Notes: a model not told the origin generated them from the letters alone. A stretch of DNA of 64,000 nucleotides from Hirundichthys speculiger (GCA_018398805.1 JAGFBZ010000339.1:434001-498000), one strand, 5' to 3'. Counted from the first letter of the stretch, positions 47,991 to 61,008 are shown. Numbers and translations: made by a program.

Positions 47991-50900
47991 AGTGATGGAA
48001 TGGATTTTATAAAAATGAGAATTGTAAGTAAATATTGTATTTAGCCAGTTTTTAGTTTTATAACAACAGTCTGCATTTTAGACTGCATTTATCTGTAACT
48101 AGGAAATGAGTAACTGGAGGTCATACACATCATAATGTAGTTTTCAGAGTTATTTTACATATACATTTATGAGGGCATTTCTGATGTGGGTTTATCCACA
48201 ACCAGAAGAGAAAAGTAAAAGGTTTGGGTGCAACTTACTGGGCTGATTCACTCTGGTGTGCCTTTAGCTACAGTACTGTCGTGCTTCCATTCATATGAGG
48301 ATACTTTACACTGTAATTCATAACTGAGTTGTTGACTTTTATTGTACATCTGAGGTATCTGAGCTTGCATTTTCCCAGTTTTAATACCCTGTATACAGTC
48401 CAAGTGATTTTTCACCAAGTCCTGATATATATATAAAAAACAACAACAACACCCCCCCCCCCCCCCCAACAACATAGCATTAATAGAAGAGGCACTTTCT
48501 TTTGCACTTCACTGTAAGTAGGTCCTCTCCCTGTAGTGTAATATGGTTCAAGTGTCGAGGAAGGTGGTGGGAAGACAAACTTTTTATGGAAGATGATTTA
48601 TTTTGAGTCCTTTCTTTAGTCCATGCATAGCTGAGATAAATTAATGATTTGAAGATGAAAAAAGCAAAAGCAACAAAAAGAATGTTTTAAAAAGACCACC
48701 ATTCCACCACTTTACTACAAAAGAAGTTTAAAATAAATAAAAATAAGAATTTGCAAAAGATGAAAGTCTTCACATGATTTTAATCTGTGATACAATCTAT
48801 GACATCACCAATACATTAGATGGCGGAAGTGCTGGGCTTCTCACAAGCACTTGTTTTTCATGGTGGGTCTGAACAAAGACATTAGGAATATTTAAACCCG
48901 TAAGTAAATAAAATAAAACTTAGTTGTGTCTCTCTGTTTGCTTTAACCCTCTTTGAGCTAAAGTGTAATACAGCGCTAACACAAATAAATCCAAAATAGT
49001 AAGTAAAGCAATGGTAATGGTAAATTAAAGCAAAATGAGCAGCTCTAAAAAATATATGGCAAGGTGAATAGAAGACATCCCATGCACTTTTTTTTTTCCT
49101 AAATCATACTCCCCACAGCCCCTTTATCTCACTGAGATTTTCATGACTACCCGCCCCTCACTTTTATGTCCTATTAAATAAAGGGCTGGTTTCAAAGCTC
49201 TGCAGGGCTAAAACTGAGCTGCTTCTTTTCAAAAATGCAACACTGCAGGAATTATTATAAATATATCTCATAAAGAGGGTAAACACAGAACAGCATTTTA
49301 ACACGGTGTCAATTCTTTTTCCCAAAACAAGCTGAGTTTGGAAAGAAGTCTAATGATATTTCATGGCCTTTGGAACATGTTTCTAATAAAACAACTGGAT
49401 GTCCTTCCCTGAGCAGCCTCCTGCTGCTTATTGGGACACAAAATGTAAGAATCTGGTCACCACATGGTTGTTTGTATGTGGAAGGTTAACCTACACCTGA
49501 ATGGAGGAATTGAAAGTCATCTTCAAATTTTCACTGTGGGGGAGGTTTTTCTCACTTTGACCCCAATCTCACTGAGTCAAAAGAGCTAGAAAAAGTGTTG
49601 CAGCAGAGCATTTGTTCAGCTGTATTCCTGGACTGCGATGGCAAACTATACAAATCATGAGCTCACCTAAACAAGACGCAACCTATTCATCAGGACTTTT
49701 TCTATTTAATCAAGTTGAGATGTGCACATCAACGGGTCATGGGCAATATATTATTTGGTGAAAATTATCTTTATCCCAAAGAAAAATTGCAATAATGTCT
49801 AAGATTATAATATGCATGAATATGCAGAAAATGTGGATGCAAAATAAAAAGAGGATAACGTTCACACGCACACAGGGTATCAAAATGTGGATGTGTGGAC
49901 AAGGAAGAAACCAAGGTCATATCAAGTTTCAGAACTTGATATTCCGTGAAAAGAAATGAGGATAAACTTCCAAATGCACATCAGTGAAGAACCCTTACTT
50001 TAAAATTGACATAATAACAGCACATAGGTTGGGATTTGTGGGTCTTTCTTGAGCATGTGGTTGAAGTGTCCAGGATAAATCCTCTTTCTGAGCTGCAAAG
50101 ATTGTCCAAGTTTGCCATGAAGCTTATTTCTCTCCAAAACAGCTACAGACAGACATTTATCATAGTCAGATTGGTAATGACAATTTTACACTAACTTTAA
50201 TATTATGTTTGGTTTTATATGATTTTTCATTTCAAATCTAAAAATATATATACAGGAGTGTAACTACCCTTTTTAAAGCCAGTGTTTCATCACTGTAGCG
50301 GTGTTGTCAGTTTTATTGATATTGTTGTATTAGTTCCATACACAGAGTGCAGACTTCTATGCTTTTTGTGTTCTTCTGTTACCTTCTGTTGCCCCTCTTG
50401 TGTTGCTTGTTGATACCAGGTTCTGTGCAGTATTAAAAAAACAATTCACACTATTCGTCTCAAAGTCTCACATGATTGGCTGAGAACTTAATTCGTGTCA
50501 AGAGGAAAAGCATGATGGTAGTGCAGAGGGCTTTCTGATCATGTTGTCACTGTGCATTGCACCCTCAGGAAATCCACCATGTTTGATTTTATACATCAAT
50601 GGTAGGGGGTCGCTCTGTGTTGCTCTGTCTGTAAATCTTCTTTTGTACTGTTTGTTGTATAAATCAGATATAATTATGGTTAGATGCTGCCGTGAGTGCG
50701 TGAGTGCTCAACACTCACATGCTGGGTGTCTCAGTGAAACTAACAGGTGGGATCAGCTGTGCAGACTTGGGGATTTCATACAGATTGAAACCATTCATAA
50801 AACCATTCTGTCTTTGTCAAATAATGCTGTTTGATAACTTGACACGATAAGCAAGTTTATTAACCTATTTTCTTTCTGTGATTCTCTGTCATTTCACATC

Positions 50901-53439
50901 TTATGAGTCTTTTCTTGAGTTGTTGTTGTAATACTTCCGTAGCTACCAACATGGCCACCGTGCCCTGCAATGCAATGGCTGTTCCCAAGCCCTATTAGTG
51001 CACTGTTCCATACTGTTCCTACTGGTTTCCATTCAATTTGTACAGTCTAATCCAAGTCCTAACACTTAAACAAAACCATTACCAGTTTACATCAAACAGT
51101 AGCTTTAACCTTGTCTCATTCACAAGTTTTCCGACTCTGATCGAGACCCCAGAAATGAAATCTTGCCTCATTAAGGCCACAAAAACTGTTTTTTTTTTTT
51201 TTTTATCATAACTAGTTAGACTGATAGAAGTTCTGTTTTAAAAAAGTACAAATCTACTTAGCAGAGTGAAAAAAACAACAGTTTAGCTTTCCGTAAATGA
51301 GAATGCATTTTAGCTGAGAACATCTTGTTAGTTTCTGTTTCATAGCAGGTTTCAGAACACACAATTTTTCCCTTGAACAACCCTGTGCCTGCTTGTAAGG
51401 ATGACGCAATGTCTAAGAATGTGCAGACCTCATGGTGAGTCCATATGTAGTTCTGTGGTAGCCTACTTTATGAAAGTGACGCTGTGGGAGAATCAGAGGC
51501 CATTTTCAAAGTTACAGCTGAGGACAAATGAAAGGGGCTGTGGGGAGTGTGACTTTATGTGAGACATTAGGCTATAATCTGAACCTTAATCCACAGAATT
51601 TCACTTTGTGCCATTACTATGCTTTCTACACCCACTTGTGCCTCCCTAGCATAGAAAGTAGAAGTTAAGTGATTGGCACCATTCTTTGTTATGTTCACAC
51701 AGATTAGTTCATTTGCATCGCTTTTATGCTTTGGGCCACTGTTCCAAGTGCTCAAATATTTAGCTCAACAGGAGGTGACAGCCGCCACCTCAGTGTATTC
51801 ATTAACGTGGTCTCTCCAAGGCCAGAGTTACTCCTCCTCTGAGGAATTTCCAGCCCCAAGTTCCAGTTTAATTAGATGGCTTCTTGTTCTCTTTGTCTTC
51901 TTCTTTAGAAATGTATATGCAGCAAAAATCAGGTTCCTCTCATATGTCTTCATTTGTGCCTCATTGTCTCCTCTCCCCTCCATTCTCCTGCCTGTGACCC
52001 AAAACATTTTGAAGGATATGTGAATTCTTAAAATGCATCAGTAAGAGAAAGGAGCGAGGAGTTTTACTAGAGGAGCTATGAGCAGGGACGGACTGCAGTA
52101 TCCTTCATTTCCCCATTCAAAAGAACCATGCATTAATGATATCGTGCACACAGATACACACAAAGATGTTCCTGCCTTGGGTATATTTCACATTCCTTTT
52201 GATCACATGCCTATTTCTTGTTGTGCTAAAGACTCTTGTTTTCTAAATCTGGCAAGTGAATGATGAAGAATCCTGCTTCTAGATTAGCTTCCTGGCCTGC
52301 AGAGCTTGTTAATGGAAATGTGACAGCTTCGGTGATCAATTTTGTAGTCACAGTTAAGCATGTATTAAATACCACCCTTTAAATAAAAAAAGACTGGTGA
52401 AAGTATTTCATTCGTTTTCTTTGTATTTTTGCAGAGTAACATGTTAAACCATGTGACTTGTCCTTAATTGGGACATGTCCTCCCTAATTCCAAGTTATTG
52501 GGCAACAAAGTACAAAAAAATATTAAACAAAGTGATACTGTACTTTTAAAGATACTCTAAACTGGGAAATGGGATACAGGAAAGTTTTGGTACTGTCCAC
52601 AGTTATGTAAACAGAATTGGAAACTAAATTAAACTAAAACAAAGTGTTTCTTTCTATAAACATCAGAGGCTTTATTTTAAACCAGTCAGCTGTTATATGA
52701 GGTTGCACACTTGGTGGAGCACCAAATACTGTACAGAATGACACTAACTGAAACATCAGTTGAAGATGTACAAATCTGGCTAATCTTGAATGTAAACATG
52801 TCTCCCCAGTGACAAATAAGAAAATTCCCAATTATTGATAAAGTTATAACTTTATTTTTCAACTTTTGGAAAATATCTACAACAAAGCTAACACTGTAGC
52901 AGAGCTGAGTCGTGGAATGAATGGACATCTGACATTGATGGAAAACTCAGAACTTCCAATTTTATTATCAGATCACTGAACAGACACAAAGCATAACACA
53001 GAGGGGAATCATTACCTGCCCTGGCCATCTCACTCACGGTGCTGTAACAATTACTACTGACCATGCACAATCACCATAAACAACATCACAAAGTAATCAA
53101 ATAAAAACAAAAACACAGAAAAACCACCCACATCCCCACAGTCAGCCCAGGAAGGGTCCATAACCCAGGCACCCCATAAGCCCTCACATGGCCCCACCTG
53201 GCAGCAGCACCAGCATCACTGATAGCCACCACCATAATATTAATAACGCACCAAAATCGACATAAACTGAACTTTTTTGTAGCTAGTGTGTGTACATTTA
53301 ATTGAATACTGGGAGAACTGGAAATACAGATGTGAAATGATAAAAATGAAGCCAGATTTGATGGAGATCAGACTTCAGGAAGCATTGTAGTGATGTGGGG
53401 GGGCTCTTGGTTCCATAAATCTGAGTATCCTCACGGTAT
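47991..53439. other. Gene-free spacer
   Basis: 5.4 kb of AT-rich DNA with no recognised exon, RNA gene or transposon. It includes a run of 16 C at 48452-48467 flanked by CAA repeats, a T-run at 51189-51205 and short A-runs. The listed open frames here have no family resemblance. Confidence 0.6.
48452..48467. repeat. Poly(C) run of 16
   Basis: An uninterrupted C16 flanked by (CAA)n on both sides. Confidence 0.95.
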
Positions 53440-53735
53440 GCAGCATCATGGTGTGGTAGTTAGCACAGCTGCCTCAGAGCCAGAAAGTTCTTGATTTAAA
53501 ATTCCACCTGTGTGGAGTTCCTCCCCACACCATTGTTGCTCGGGTTATTCCAGGTACTCTGTTTTCCTCCCACAGTCCAAAAAAATATGCATCTTCCATT
53601 GACTAATAATCAAAAAATTGGTAGGTGAGGCTGATGAGCTGTTCAGGGTGTACCCTGCCTCTTGCACAAAGACAGCGGGGGATAGAATCCAATCCTCCTG
53701 GAGAGGATGGTGTGTGTGTGTAAAAAGGATGGATG
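53440..53735 (+). repeat. tRNA-derived SINE-like repeat (copy 4, most complete)
   Basis: Begins catggtgtggtagttagcac with a tRNA-like head. It continues with gtgtggagttcctcc, ttttcctcccacagtcc, cagggtgtaccctgcc and gatagaatccaatcctcctg, and ends in a ggatggatgg tail. This order defines the family for the other three copies. Confidence 0.7.
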
Positions 53736-53759
53736 GATTATTTTGTGGGCATGCCATGA

Positions 53760-54555
53760 CAGAGCTTTTGAGCATACAAACACTTTTTGTGTGAAGAGTG
53801 TGTACGGTTTCATCACTCCTCCTACCAAGGAGGCGGTGAGCCCCGTTTCCATCCAGGGGGCTGGTGTGGACATTGTAGAGGACTACAAATATCTGGGGAT
53901 CCACATTGAGAATAAACTGGTTGGAGAAAGGACACTGATGCCCTCTGCAGGAAGGGGGAGAGACATCCCTATTTTCTGAGGCAGCTGAGGTCTTTCAACA
54001 CCTGCAGGAACTCAGGATTTTCTATGAGTCTGTGGTGGCCAGGACCATCCTTTTTACTGTAGTGTGCTGGGCCAGCAGGCTGAAGGTTGCAGATGCCAAC
54101 AGATTAAAAAGACTGATCTGCAAGGCCACTGATGTTGTGGGGATGAAGCTGGAGTCTCTGACGGTGCTGTTGGAGAGGAGGATGCTGTTCCAAACTTCAG
54201 CTCATCCTGGACAAGGTGGACCACCCATTACACAATACACTGGTTTAATACAGGAGTACTTTCATAACTAGACTGATGCTACCACAATGCACCACAGAGA
54301 GTCTCAGGAAACCATTCCAGCTTGCAGCAATCCAGCTATACAACTCTGCAATCTGACTGTAAAAACATAGTCTGTAGACTTACCCTGGTGTCCTTATTTG
54401 CGATAATTATTCTGTGCAATAATCAATATTTCTACATTCTCATACTTTTTATATTTCTATATATTCTATAGATGTTTAGTTATTATACAAATTGTAGTAA
54501 CATACATTTAGTGTAAATCTCATCTTAAAAAATGTAAAATAAAATAAAGCTTATG
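53760..54555 (+). mobile_element. LINE relic, C-terminal reverse-transcriptase region and 3' tail
   Basis: Fragments of a non-LTR retrotransposon reverse transcriptase in shifting frames: VDIVEDYKYLGIHIENKL, then in other frames VVARTILFTVVCWASRL and ADANRLKRLICKATDVVGMK, ending with CTTES and a LYNSAI block at about 54350. An AT-rich 3' tail ends at about 54555 with aataaaataaagc. The element belongs to the jockey/CR1/Rex1 side of LINEs, though I am not certain of the clade. It abuts the SINE-like copy at 53440. Frameshifts make it inactive. Confidence 0.75.
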
Positions 54556-54668
54556 GCCACTGCCAGGGCATTAATGTCATCCTGTTTTTTTATGAAAAAA
54601 AAAAGTCTACAAACAAAATGCTAAGCCACAATCATAACATTAAAACAGCAATATCTGAGGAAACAGTA

Positions 54669-54702
54669 GAACTTTAACATGAAAATGTTCATGTTAAAGT
54701 TC
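54669..54702. repeat. Perfect 15-bp hairpin
   Basis: gaactttaacatgaa, a four-base loop (aatg), then its exact reverse complement. Surrounding DNA is plain AT-rich sequence. Confidence 0.95.
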
Positions 54703-55233
54703 ACTAATTTTACCACTCTCCACGTCTGTTTTAGCTTTCCCACCTATTTTCCCGTCAATTCTCTTCCAGTTCCGCAGCAGCCAGTAACAGACTTTTCAAA
54801 ACAAAAGCATGTGAGCAACATGCCTTAATGCGCAAAAAAATAAATGTTGGTTTTAATAAAAATAATGAGTTAATGTGATAATAAATAATAATAACATTTT
54901 AAAACCAGTTGAGAATTTGGATTTTACTGTTGGATCAAAGTCAAGTCAAATTTCAAAATGCAAAAAGAAGAAATGTGACTGAGACAAAAATATATAATAT
55001 TTATCATAATACAAATGAATATATATATATGTAGTATATAAAAACATGTACAAATCTATAAATATGCACATATCATATTCACTACTTCAAGTTTTAGATT
55101 CCATTCTATGTTAATTTGTTGAACTTATTCTTAATTTAGTATTCATAGTACTCATTTCTTAAGCATTTGTGCAGGCGCAACCGTAACGAAAAGCAGTTTC
55201 CCCTCAGGGATCAATATAGTAATTATGATTCTG

Positions 55234-55513
55234 ATGAACGACTGGGTTGTTTTGAGGAATGATGGTGATCATGGTTGGAGATTTGAGCCACTTATTATGC
55301 AATTGTGACTTCTTTTTTGTTAGTATTCCACAGCTGTGGTGCACCAGATATTTAGCATGACTTTTATGTGATGCTTTCATGCTGTCTGGCAGCTAAAACC
55401 CTTTCTATTTTCTTCAGTATGTGTCAGAAATTTCCGTCAATCAGTTTGAAGAAGGAAGATTCCAATCCATTTTTTATGGATCACTTTCAGCCAGACATGA
55501 CAACATCTGAGTG
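55234..55513 (+). pseudogene. F-box-associated domain remnant, relic B
   Basis: Two neighbouring pieces match exons 3 and 4 of the F-box gene at 59688. At 55234-55310 the frame reads MNDWVVLRNDGDHGWRFE, aligning with MRGWVINDNGGDEWRIEE, then hits a stop. At 55418-55513 there is an open 96-nt exon with a ttcag acceptor and gtgaga donor that starts with MCQK and contains a FMDHFQPDM block, aligning with MCRK and FMDEFQPPI. The F-box exon, exons 5-6 and a promoter were not found. It is a fragment of a third tandem copy. Confidence 0.75.
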
Positions 55514-57109
55514 GTGAGAAGAATCCATGTTACTTCTTTTCACAGTTTGTTGGTTGTTTAGACACAGCGTTATATCAGCATCACTCTTGATGACCTGAGT
55601 CAAGTTAGGGATGAGAAAACATTTTCTAGCACTCAATCCAGACAAAACTGAAGATAAGAAACACTCAAAGTAAAACTGTAATCCTTTTGAAAAAAAAAAA
55701 AATCCTTTGACATCATTTCTGATTCTGACTCTCTTAGAAAATACGATTATTATCACCTGAAAAAACATTTTATGTCAGTTAAATACAGATGGGAGAGCTG
55801 TAATGCTGCTTCTTTTGGTCTCTCTTAGAAGTATATGTCAAAAAGTTGTCTGCACAGATGTTGACGAAAACCAACTTCAAAGTCTATGCACCAGCGATCT
55901 GTTTCTTTCAGAAATTACTTTAAGATTCTTTATTAGTTTGTAAAACTCTGTAAAAATGTGTATTGTGAACCAGTTTTGCTTGAATGCTGCTGAAGCTTAT
56001 GTCCTCATTTTATTTCATTTCTTTGTGCATGATGGTTGCTGCAGCGAATGAGAGTTTTAGTTAATATTCACTTTGAGTTATTTATTAATAGCTTTTTAAT
56101 ACTTTGGAGAGAAGTTTGATGTGTTACACATTTGATTTGTCTGGTTTTGATTTTTTTCCCCCTGCCCTTTCTTTCTTATGTTTGTTGAGTCTGGAAAGTT
56201 GAAGCAGGATTTTATCATCTTCAGAATATTTTGTTACAAATTTTAATGGCAAAAAAAATTGTTAACGAAAATATACCTTTTTTTTTTTAAAATCTTGTTG
56301 CAGCAAATACATCTCAGTAATGTGTTTGTGAATGACAGGAAATGTGTTGACTGATACTGATCAAGGATTGTATCACACACCACAACCAATAACCATAATA
56401 AAACAAAATTTTAAGTCATCTGGACTATAATGAAGGTCAATATGGACATATGGACTGAAAACTCTGGGCTCCAGAGTACGGTAGGTTAGTTTTTCTTTTA
56501 GTTTTAAGCTTCCTCAGTTGTGCTAAATGTCAAAATTCCAACATTAATTTATTTGTAATTTTTTTCTTTTTACTGATTTTTTTCTTTTTGTTTGACAACT
56601 GAGAAATTCTAAAATATATGTGATTGAAATTAGATGCTGAAGATAAATATTTTTGACTCTTAAGTTCATAGTTAAAACAACAACAGGAGCCTTTGAGCTG
56701 CGGCTATGAGTGACCTATCACTGTGAGAAAAAAATGTGACTGTGGGGGAAATATTTTTTGTAGACTATGGGGTCTTAATTATCACTTACTGTCTTCATAA
56801 TTAGACAAAACAGTATTCATATTTTGTTCCAGCCAGCCATCTGCTCCTGGAAGAGAAAACATCTACTTCCTCAGGAGCTCCCAAGACTCATAATATATGA
56901 AACATCAACAACTCTATACACTTCTTTCTTTTAGAGGGTTTTCCTGTCTCTTTATAACTCTTCTTCTCTTGTTTAAATCCATTGTGCTATCTTATTTCTT
57001 TGGTCATACCATTATCTGCAGCTTGTCATATGGATCATCTGCTCCCCTTATATGCAATAGGAATTAAAATTCCCAAAAATCCTGTGCTAGGTCTTTACTT
57101 TCAGCCTTG
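55514..57109. other. Spacer
   Basis: AT-rich DNA with no feature that I can support. I looked for the missing exons 5 and 6 of relic B and did not find them. Confidence 0.55.
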
Positions 57110-58640
57110 TAGTCATAGAGACATGAATAGAAGAGGTGACCATTGTGAACCAGGAGGTGGCAAAGGTTAGTCAGGCTGAAGTGAGGAGGGCACTGAAGAT
57201 GATGAAGAGTGGAAAGGCAACTTGGTCCTGATGATATACCTGTGGAGGTACGGAAGTGTCTAGGAGAGGTGGCAGTAGAGTTTTTTGACAAGGACATTTA
57301 AAAAGATCTTAGAGAGTGAGAAGGATTCCTTGAAGAATGGAGGAGAAGTGTGCTGGTGCTGATTTCTAAGAACAAATGAGATGTGTAGAGTTGTGGCAAC
57401 TACAGAAGGAATAAAGTTGATGAGTCACACACTGATGTTATAGGAAATAATATTGGAAGCTAGGTGAAGGACAGAAGTGAGCATTTGTGAACAGCAGTAT
57501 GGTTTCATGCAGAAGAAGAGTACTACAGATGCAATATTTCACTTTGAGGATGCTGATAGAGAAGTACAGAGAAGGTCAGAGGGAGCTGCACTTGTGTCTC
57601 TTTGTAGACCTTGAGAAAGCTTATGACAGGGTGCTGAGAGAGGAAGCTATGGTATTGTATGAGGACGTCTGGAGTAGCAGAGAAGTATGTTAGAGCGGTG
57701 TCAGGACATGTATGAGAGCTGTAAGACAGTGGTGAGGTGAGCTGTAGGTGTGACAGAGGAGTTCAAGGTGGAGGTGGGACTGCATCAAGGATCTCTGAGT
57801 CCCTTCTTGTTTGCTTTGGTGATGGACAAACTGACAGGATGAAGTTAGACAGGAATCTCCATGGACTTGATGTTTGCAGATGACATTATGATCTGTAGTG
57901 AGAGCAGGAATCAGGCGGAAGAACATCTTGAGAGTTGGGGGTATGCCCTGGAAGGGAGAGGAATGAAGGTTAGCCGCAGCAGGACAGAATACATGTGCGT
58001 GAATGAGAGGAACCCAAGTGGAACGGTGAAGCTACAGGGAGCAGAGATAAAGAAGGTGGAGGATTTGAAAGTACTTAGGGTCAACAGTCCAGAGCAATGG
58101 AGAGTGTGGAAAAGAGGTAAAGAAGTGTGTGCAAGCAGGTTGGAATGGGTGAAAAAAAGTGTCAGGTGTGATGTGTGATATAAGAGTTTCAGCACGAATG
58201 CAAGGAAAGGTATACAAGATGATGGTGAGACCTGTGATGTTTGGTTTAGAGACTGTGATGCTGAGGAAAAGTCAGGAGGCAGAGTTGGAGGTAGCAGAAA
58301 TTGAAATGTTAAGGTTCTCTTTGGGAATAACAAGGATGAATAGGATCAGGAATTAGTACATAAGAGGGACAGCACATGTTAGATGTTTTGGAGAGAAAGT
58401 CAGAGAGACCAGGCTGAGATGGTTTGGACATGTTCAGAGGAAGGATAGTGAATATATTTGTAGGATGATGAGGCTGGAACTGCCAGGCAGGAGGCCTGGC
58501 GACCAAAGAGGTGATTTGTGGAGTGTAGTGAAAGAGGACCTGAAGTTAGTTCGGTGTGAGAGAAGAGGATCCAGAGTTAAATGGAGGCAGATGATGCACT
58601 ATGGCTACCCCCGAAATGAAAAACCGAAAGAAAAAGAAGA
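57110..58640 (+). mobile_element. RTE-type LINE relic, 5'-truncated
   Basis: A long stretch of reverse transcriptase from an RTE-clade retrotransposon (the kind called Expander, BovB or Rex3-like in fish). Blocks in order: MKSGKA-like start at about 57205, EKYREGQRELHL and FVDLEKAYDRV at 57560-57630, FADDIMICSESRNQ at 57870, KVSRSRTEYMCVNERN, ISARM-like KGKVYK at about 58200, ELEVAEIEMLRFSLGITRM and finally ELPGRRPG with a WRQMM end. The catalytic FADD motif is kept, but frameshifts and stops split the frame into at least four pieces. The 3' end ccgaaagaaaaagaagag looks complete; the 5' half of the element is missing. Confidence 0.9.
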
Positions 58641-59687
58641 GAAGAGGATACATATCAGGATTTTATGTTTCCACAAGTGACAAAACTTAATTAAGGTAAT
58701 TTATTTGAATTCAAAGTAACTATATTTAAAGCTAATAAAGTGCAACTTTCATGTAAACGCATTTAAAAAGTTCATCATGCTCCCAGTTAAACTGGTTATC
58801 GAAGAATTCTTGAGGATTAATTTCTCAAGAATTTACATTCAGCCTCTACATCTGGTTTGCCAATTTTGACACAGGTCAGAAATGCCAAGAGCTATAAATT
58901 ATGTAAAAATATTTATGGATATGTGACATTATGAAAAGCATTTTAAATATATGTTTACTGACATTTTCTCTACGTTTTTTGACATCCACGTGGCAATACA
59001 TTTATCAGAAAGCCACTATAAGCTATTTTTCTTCAGCTGATGCTTAGCTTCAAGCCCCCCCGAGTACGCCCCCCCTATGAAGACTGTAATGGAACAGTCC
59101 TTGAAGAGGGTGTATTTGCAAACGAACCGGCGTACACCGAAGGTTTCATCTGGGTTGGTTATAAATGTTATGCATTAAAAGCCACTTCTGATTAGATATT
59201 TGCCACACAGATGTCCACAGTGGACAGGTGTTAAAGATAAATTTATATATGTATGCACACTACCGTACATGTTATTTGTAATTTTAGTGGTCAGCTACAC
59301 CGATCTACACAACCCGAATGTCTTGGAGTAAATATCGAGCACAACATTCTTCCTGAAACAGAGAACGAGAAGGAAACGGGGTAAAAGAGAAAGTAAAAGA
59401 AGCTATTCTTGATGTAGTGATCAAACATTTTTAGAATTTATAGAGATTGGTTACATTTAGAGGTAAACTCACCTGTATTTTATTTTTTTGAAGCTATTTT
59501 ATACACGAAGCACCTTCTTCTCGAAGTGCACTTCCGTGTTGAACAACGTTAACAAGTGGAGCCATATTTTCGATAGTCGCTGTTAAAGCCACTGCTCAGA
59601 GTCCTGTTTCTGGGGTTCCGACGGGGGTTCATGGAGGTTTAGCAGTACTCCCCACTCAAACCTTTCTTGGCTGGGTTTATCCCAGAC
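58641..59687 (+). promoter_or_regulatory. Upstream region of the F-box gene
   Basis: Non-coding interval before the F-box gene start. It is AT-rich until about 59030. Then come two C-runs around gagtacg (59057-59087) with a complementary ggcgtac at 59130, and modest CpG enrichment from 59490. No TATA box in a convincing place. The promoter is presumed to lie here. Confidence 0.35.
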
Positions 59688-61008
59688 ATGAGGAGGAAAA
59701 CTGCAGCCATGGGTGCAAGTCACAGTGCTGATTTATCTCCAGCGAAACGGCCGTCAGCCTCAACCTCATCTGAACTTGTAAGCACTTTTCAAAGACGCTG
59801 AGCTTTACCGTGCTGTCCCTTAACCACTCAGTGAACCTTTATTTAAATATTGTAGTGTCTAGTGACTTATTCGAATGTTGTTGCCAATTACTCCTACACG
59901 AGTATTGATTGCTTACACTTCTATTGATCCCTTGCGGGTTAGTCTCGCGTATTAAACTCACATTACATAGGTGAGTCAGAAATTAGTGTGAGCTGACATG
60001 GGTGATGACAGTGTTTCATTTAAAAAAAAAAATCTTTATTAATAAATACAAAGAATACAGAACAATACTTCTGAAGAACAGATATATTAGACGCTCTCCC
60101 AGGGTGTATACATATATTTTAAAAACAAAGCAAAAAAAAAAAAAAAAAAACAACTGAAAAAAGCAATTGGAAGGAAGCAAGTGTGATAAAAATGACAAAA
60201 ATATTTTAATTTTGGAGCACAAGTCCAAATTTCTGGGACTTTCCTTACCAGTCAAGAGTACTTGTGACGTAGCTCACCCAGTAGGAAGGAACCATGTAGC
60301 CAAAGTCAGAGGGGTTTCCTGCGTACCTGACAGATATTGAAGCGAATAAACTCATATGGAGAAGCAGTTTAATCACATGGTCTTTGTGTTTTAACAACGA
60401 AATAAAACTTCAACCGTGAAACTGTTGGTTGAGTGTTTTTGTAGATGTTAAATCTGAGGATTTGAACGGTTATTTGTGCCCTGTAGTTGGACGTGCCCAA
60501 TCAGAAAGCTGAGAACGGAAAACAAGAATAACACACAGCTATGCAAGAAAACGGCCTTTTGAATTAATCTCCGCTATGGTATCATGTTATCATGTTTTTG
60601 TTAGTTTTTGTAGTTCCTTGATTTCTTTCTTATGACAAAAAATAAAGTTGCCTTTATTTTCTTCACAGCCACTCCTTGTTCCTCTGGACGTTCTGGAGGA
60701 AATCTTCCTAAATCTTCCCCCTCATCAGGTGGTTTGCGTGTGTCCGATTAGTGAGCCATCAGTGGAAAGATGTGGCAGACAGCGAGTCTTTCTGGAAAGA
60801 AAGGTGCAGAAGAGAAGGATATCACCTCAGAGGTGCTTCCAAAGCACCCAGTGACTGGAGGTTGTTTTATTTCTTGTGCAAGAAGAGAAGAAATCTTCTC
60901 AGCAATCCCAGAGGGAGTGGTGAGAAGCTATAACTTCACACTAAGTGACCCCGCTGTATTTTCCTCCAGAGAGACAAATTTCACTGTACAAAATCATTTT
61001 TCTCATAA

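Noticed and set aside
55795..55880. Possible exon 5 of F-box relic B
   Set aside because: There is an acceptor-like tctcttag, but the following sequence does not align with the functional exon 5.
57911..58333. 140-residue minus-strand frame
   Set aside because: It is the antisense shadow of the RTE reverse transcriptase.
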